From positions 434,001 to 498,000 of the forward strand of contig NZ_JBHSAF010000014.1 of the NCBI RefSeq assembly GCF_042649925.1: a stretch of DNA of 64,000 bases, in the 5' to 3' direction. Positions 61,926-64,000 of this stretch are shown here, piece by piece. Below the pieces are notes generated by a model, which did not search any database, was not told the origin of the DNA, and was given only the letters and a program-made list of their open reading frames with translations. The DNA is from Pseudaeromonas sharmana. GTDB lineage: Bacteria; Pseudomonadota; Gammaproteobacteria; Enterobacterales; Aeromonadaceae. Both the position numbers and the translations under genes were made by a program. The first letter of the stretch is position 1. Each line of letters starts with the position of its first letter.

Positions 61926-62507
61926 ATGCTGCAACCAGACGTTATTCTGGCATCGACATCCCCGTTTCGAAAGGCATTACTGGCCAAATTGGGCATCCCG
62001 TTTCAGGTTCAGTCACCGCAAATTGATGAGACGCCCCTGGAAAACGAAACGGCACACGAACTCGTTTCTCGTCTCGCACAGGCTAAAGCCGAAGCCATCG
62101 GACGTCTTCATGATCAGGCGATCATCATCGGCTCTGATCAGGTGTGCAGTGTAGATGGCTTGATTCTTGGCAAACCTGGTAATGCGGAAAACGCCATTGC
62201 CCAATTGACACGACTCAGTGGACGCCTGGTGCGCTTTGAAACGGGGCTTTGCCTCTACCAAGGAATGCGACACCAGACGGTCGTGGAAGCATTTGATGTA
62301 AAATTCAGAACACTCAGCCAACGACAAATACAACGTTATGTCGAAATCGAACAACCCTATCACTGCGCAGGAAGCTTTATGAGTGAGGGCTTGGGGATCT
62401 GCCTCTTCGAACACTTTGCAGGCCGAGACCCCAATACACTGATTGGTTTACCACTAATGGCCCTGACTGATCTATTGGCTGACCGGGGAATATCGTTACC
62501 ACTCTAG
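61926..62507 (+). CDS. yceF: Maf-like nucleotide pyrophosphatase YceF
   Basis: Protein of 193 residues. It has VILASTSPFRKALLAKLGIPF (substrate loop), IDETPLENETAHELVSRLAQAKA, IIIGSDQVCSVDG with the catalytic Asp, and EGLGICLFEHFAGRDPNTLIGLPL. The VCSVDG and E-rich pattern fits the YceF subgroup, which removes m7GTP rather than dTTP/UTP. The ATG at 61926 follows ggag; it is divergent from yceD, as in E. coli. Confidence 0.94.
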   Translation: MLQPDVILASTSPFRKALLAKLGIPFQVQSPQIDETPLENETAHELVSRLAQAKAEAIGRLHDQAIIIGSDQVCSVDGLILGKPGNAENAIAQLTRLSGRLVRFETGLCLYQGMRHQTVVEAFDVKFRTLSQRQIQRYVEIEQPYHCAGSFMSEGLGICLFEHFAGRDPNTLIGLPLMALTDLLADRGISLPL

Positions 62508-62512
62508 TCAAT

Positions 62513-62549
62513 AATAAGACCGCATAGTGCTGTTCTATACGGTCTTATT
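62513..62549. terminator. Bidirectional terminator between yceF and rluC
   Basis: AATAAGACCG pairs with CGGTCTTATT, with an inner ATAG/CTAT stem and a seven-base loop, between the convergent genes. A and T ends on both sides support termination in either direction. Confidence 0.78.
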
Positions 62550-62564
62550 CAACAGCCCCATTCA

Positions 62565-63512
62565 TTATGCGGACGGCAGTTTAGCCAATAGTGCTTGCAG
62601 ATGTGGCGCCAGTGGAGCTTCCAGGCTCATCTCACTGCCCGAAACCGGATGTTGAAACGTTAGTTTGCTTGCATGCAAAAATAATCGCTCCAGTCCCAAA
62701 TCGCGCATCCGTTGGTCGAAAAGCTGATCACCATACTTGTCATCACAGGCTATGGGATGACCGGCATGTGCGGTATGCACACGAATCTGATGGGTACGTC
62801 CAGTAATCGGGCTGGCTTCAACCAAGGTCGCATCGGCAAATCGCTTGAGAACATGGAAGCGGGTTTCCGAGGGCTTCCCTTCCGGGTTGACCCGAACGAT
62901 CCGCTCACCGGATTGCAGCACATTCTTTAGTAACGGGGCATTGATACTGCGAACATGTGATTGCCACTGACCACGGACCAAGGCTGCATATTGCTTGCGC
63001 ATGGTTTTCAGTCGGAGTTGTTCGTGCAGGTGCTTCAGTGCACTGCGCTTCTTGGCGATCATCAGGCATCCCGAGGTATCCCGGTCAAGGCGATGAACCA
63101 GCTCCATAAAACGTGCATCAGGCCGTAATGCACGTAACCCTTCGATCACGCCAAAGCTCAAGCCGCTGCCGCCATGCACAGCCATTCCTGCAGGCTTGTT
63201 AAGCACAATCAAGACATCATCTTCGTAGAGAATCTGCTGTTCCAACGCCTGGATCGACGACAAGCGCGCAGAGGGTAATTCATTCGCCTCGGCAACCCTG
63301 ACCGGCGGAATACGAACTTCATCCCCAGCCACCAGTTTATATTCAGGCTTGATGCGTTTTTTATTAACGCGCACTTCTCCTTTGCGCACGATACGGTAGA
63401 TAAGGCTCTTAGGAACCCCTTTTAGCTGAGTTTTCAGAAAATTATCAAGTCGTTGCCCCTCTTGCTCAGCATCAATTACCAGCAGGCGGACTTGTTGAGT
63501 CATCGTATTCAT
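62565..63512 (-). CDS. rluC: 23S rRNA pseudouridine synthase RluC
   Basis: Enzyme of 315 residues (E. coli 319) that makes pseudouridines 955, 2504 and 2580 in 23S rRNA. The N-terminal S4 domain reads GQRLDNFLKTQLKGVPKSLIYRIVRKGEVRVNKKRIKPEYKL. The catalytic motif is MELVHRLDRDTSGCLMIAKK, followed by ALVRGQW and GRTHQIRVHTAHAGHPIACDDKYG. The start at 63512 or 63503 is uncertain; both precede the conserved region. It is divergent from rne as in many gammaproteobacteria. Confidence 0.96.
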   Translation of the reverse strand: MNTMTQQVRLLVIDAEQEGQRLDNFLKTQLKGVPKSLIYRIVRKGEVRVNKKRIKPEYKLVAGDEVRIPPVRVAEANELPSARLSSIQALEQQILYEDDVLIVLNKPAGMAVHGGSGLSFGVIEGLRALRPDARFMELVHRLDRDTSGCLMIAKKRSALKHLHEQLRLKTMRKQYAALVRGQWQSHVRSINAPLLKNVLQSGERIVRVNPEGKPSETRFHVLKRFADATLVEASPITGRTHQIRVHTAHAGHPIACDDKYGDQLFDQRMRDLGLERLFLHASKLTFQHPVSGSEMSLEAPLAPHLQALLAKLPSA

Positions 63513-63941
63513 GCCGCGAAGTGTACATGAGATAGCGAGCTTTGTCGCAAAGCGCAAACGCTGCCTTGCTATGCCGCCGTCTAAAATGAAATAATGCCGC
63601 CCGTTTGGTGTATCCAACCGGTGGCATGGTTATGAACATGTCCCGGATCTGCCTCGACCCTGAACAGTCGCGTTCTGACCATGCCGAATCTGTCATGCAT
63701 GGTATAAGCCAGGCTGCGGCAGGCAGATAGTTACTCAAACCCTGTCGTTGTCATTTTCTCCCAGGTGCGTAGCCGTGAAGCTTTAGACCTGGTGATGGCG
63801 ACCTGCTACGCCCTGAGTGCGCCTCACGCATGTCCAACCGGGAGGTTGTTGTTTCCATGCTGCAGACTCGAGGCCGGTGTAGCCTGTTATGTCCATCGGC
63901 TGACAACCCTTTTATTGATATAGATAACATTTGAGAACTGA
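63513..63941 (+). other. rluC-rne intergenic region and rne 5' leader
   Basis: About 430 bases without a supported gene, between divergent rluC and rne. In E. coli and relatives the long rne 5' untranslated region folds into hairpins that let RNase E degrade its own mRNA. The 3' half here (about 63770-63935) has short complementary segments, such as GGTTGT near 63843 with ACAACC near 63904, that could form such structure. I could not confirm the conserved hairpins by eye. Confidence 0.5.
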
Positions 63942-64000
63942 ATGAAAAGAATGCTGATCAATGCAACTCAGGAAGAAGAGTTGCGTGTTGCTCTGGTTGA
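63942..64000 (+). CDS. rne: Ribonuclease E (partial, N-terminus only)
   Basis: The first 19 codons read MKRMLINATQEEELRVALV and run to the window end. This is the RNase E/G N-terminus (E. coli MKRMLINATQQEELRVALVDG). RNase E is the essential endonuclease and degradosome scaffold. The rest of the gene lies beyond the window. Confidence 0.93.
   Translation, partial: MKRMLINATQEEELRVALV

Noticed and set aside
1..64000. CRISPR arrays, tRNA or rRNA genes, transposons, integrases, prophage or toxin-antitoxin modules
   Set aside because: None was recognised on reading both strands; spacing and gene order look like ordinary chromosomal backbone.

Overview
The window is chromosomal DNA from a gammaproteobacterium. 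Gene order is close to that of Escherichia coli and relatives at several places: yceD-rpmF-plsX-fabHDG-acpP-fabF-pabC-mltG-tmk-holB-ycfH, maf/rluC/rne, fadR-nhaB-dsbB, and yeaG-yeaH. The mix of enteric-type genes with DUF3157, DUF4250, hemerythrin-kinase and MASE1 genes suggests an environmental, aquatic lineage such as Aeromonadales. That placement is inference from gene content only. No tRNA, rRNA, CRISPR array, insertion sequence or prophage was seen.

Layout. 1-1,700: 3'-truncated thiC on the minus strand behind a TPP riboswitch. 1,800-7,600: small envelope and hypothetical genes (DUF3157 protein, NTF2-like protein, DUF4250 protein, a short secretin-like protein), the YidE-type transporter, a TonB-like protein and acpH. 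7,950-12,700: stress operon yeaG-yeaH-ycgB. 12,960-22,610: minus-strand signalling block of an EAL/REC protein, an HD-GYP response regulator, a single-receiver regulator, a hemerythrin-histidine kinase, and a MASE1-CHASE-PAS-GGDEF-EAL gene split by a frameshift. 22,830-24,760: ferric-reductase-like flavocytochrome and a LysE-family exporter. 24,950-32,810: complete kdpFABCDE potassium system with a KdpE-like box upstream. 32,940-35,580: copper chaperone and CopA behind a CueR-type promoter. 35,700-38,860: hypothetical genes, a CNNM/CorC-type membrane protein and a GNAT acetyltransferase. 38,850-40,450: LysR regulator divergent from a flavodoxin-fold quinone reductase. 40,510-45,450: EmrAB-type efflux operon with its own outer-membrane factor and a divergent TetR regulator. 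45,750-48,230: DUF481 outer-membrane protein, CatB-like acetyltransferase and Nudix hydrolase. 48,270-51,370: fadR, nhaB, dsbB. 51,430-61,810: fatty-acid synthesis and replication cluster on the minus strand. 61,930-64,000: maf, rluC and the first codons of rne.

How the parts work together. The 13-gene minus-strand run from yceD to ycfH links ribosomal protein L32, phospholipid and fatty-acid initiation, acyl carrier protein, aminodeoxychorismate lyase, septal glycan processing, dTMP synthesis and the DNA polymerase clamp loader. The fatty-acid regulator FadR lies 2.4 kb from the end of that run and has a FadR-like palindrome in its own promoter region. The kdp and cop loci are self-contained ion-homeostasis modules, each with a recognisable operator.

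The least conventional part is the 12,960-22,610 signalling block. A hemerythrin domain with a full set of iron ligands is fused to a histidine kinase, and three receiver proteins sit beside it. Two of those carry c-di-GMP phosphodiesterase domains (EAL, HD-GYP), and the one GGDEF domain among them is degenerate. This suggests an oxygen, NO or redox cue that lowers c-di-GMP. It is a hypothesis from domain content, not a proven new system. The rest of the window is largely conventional.
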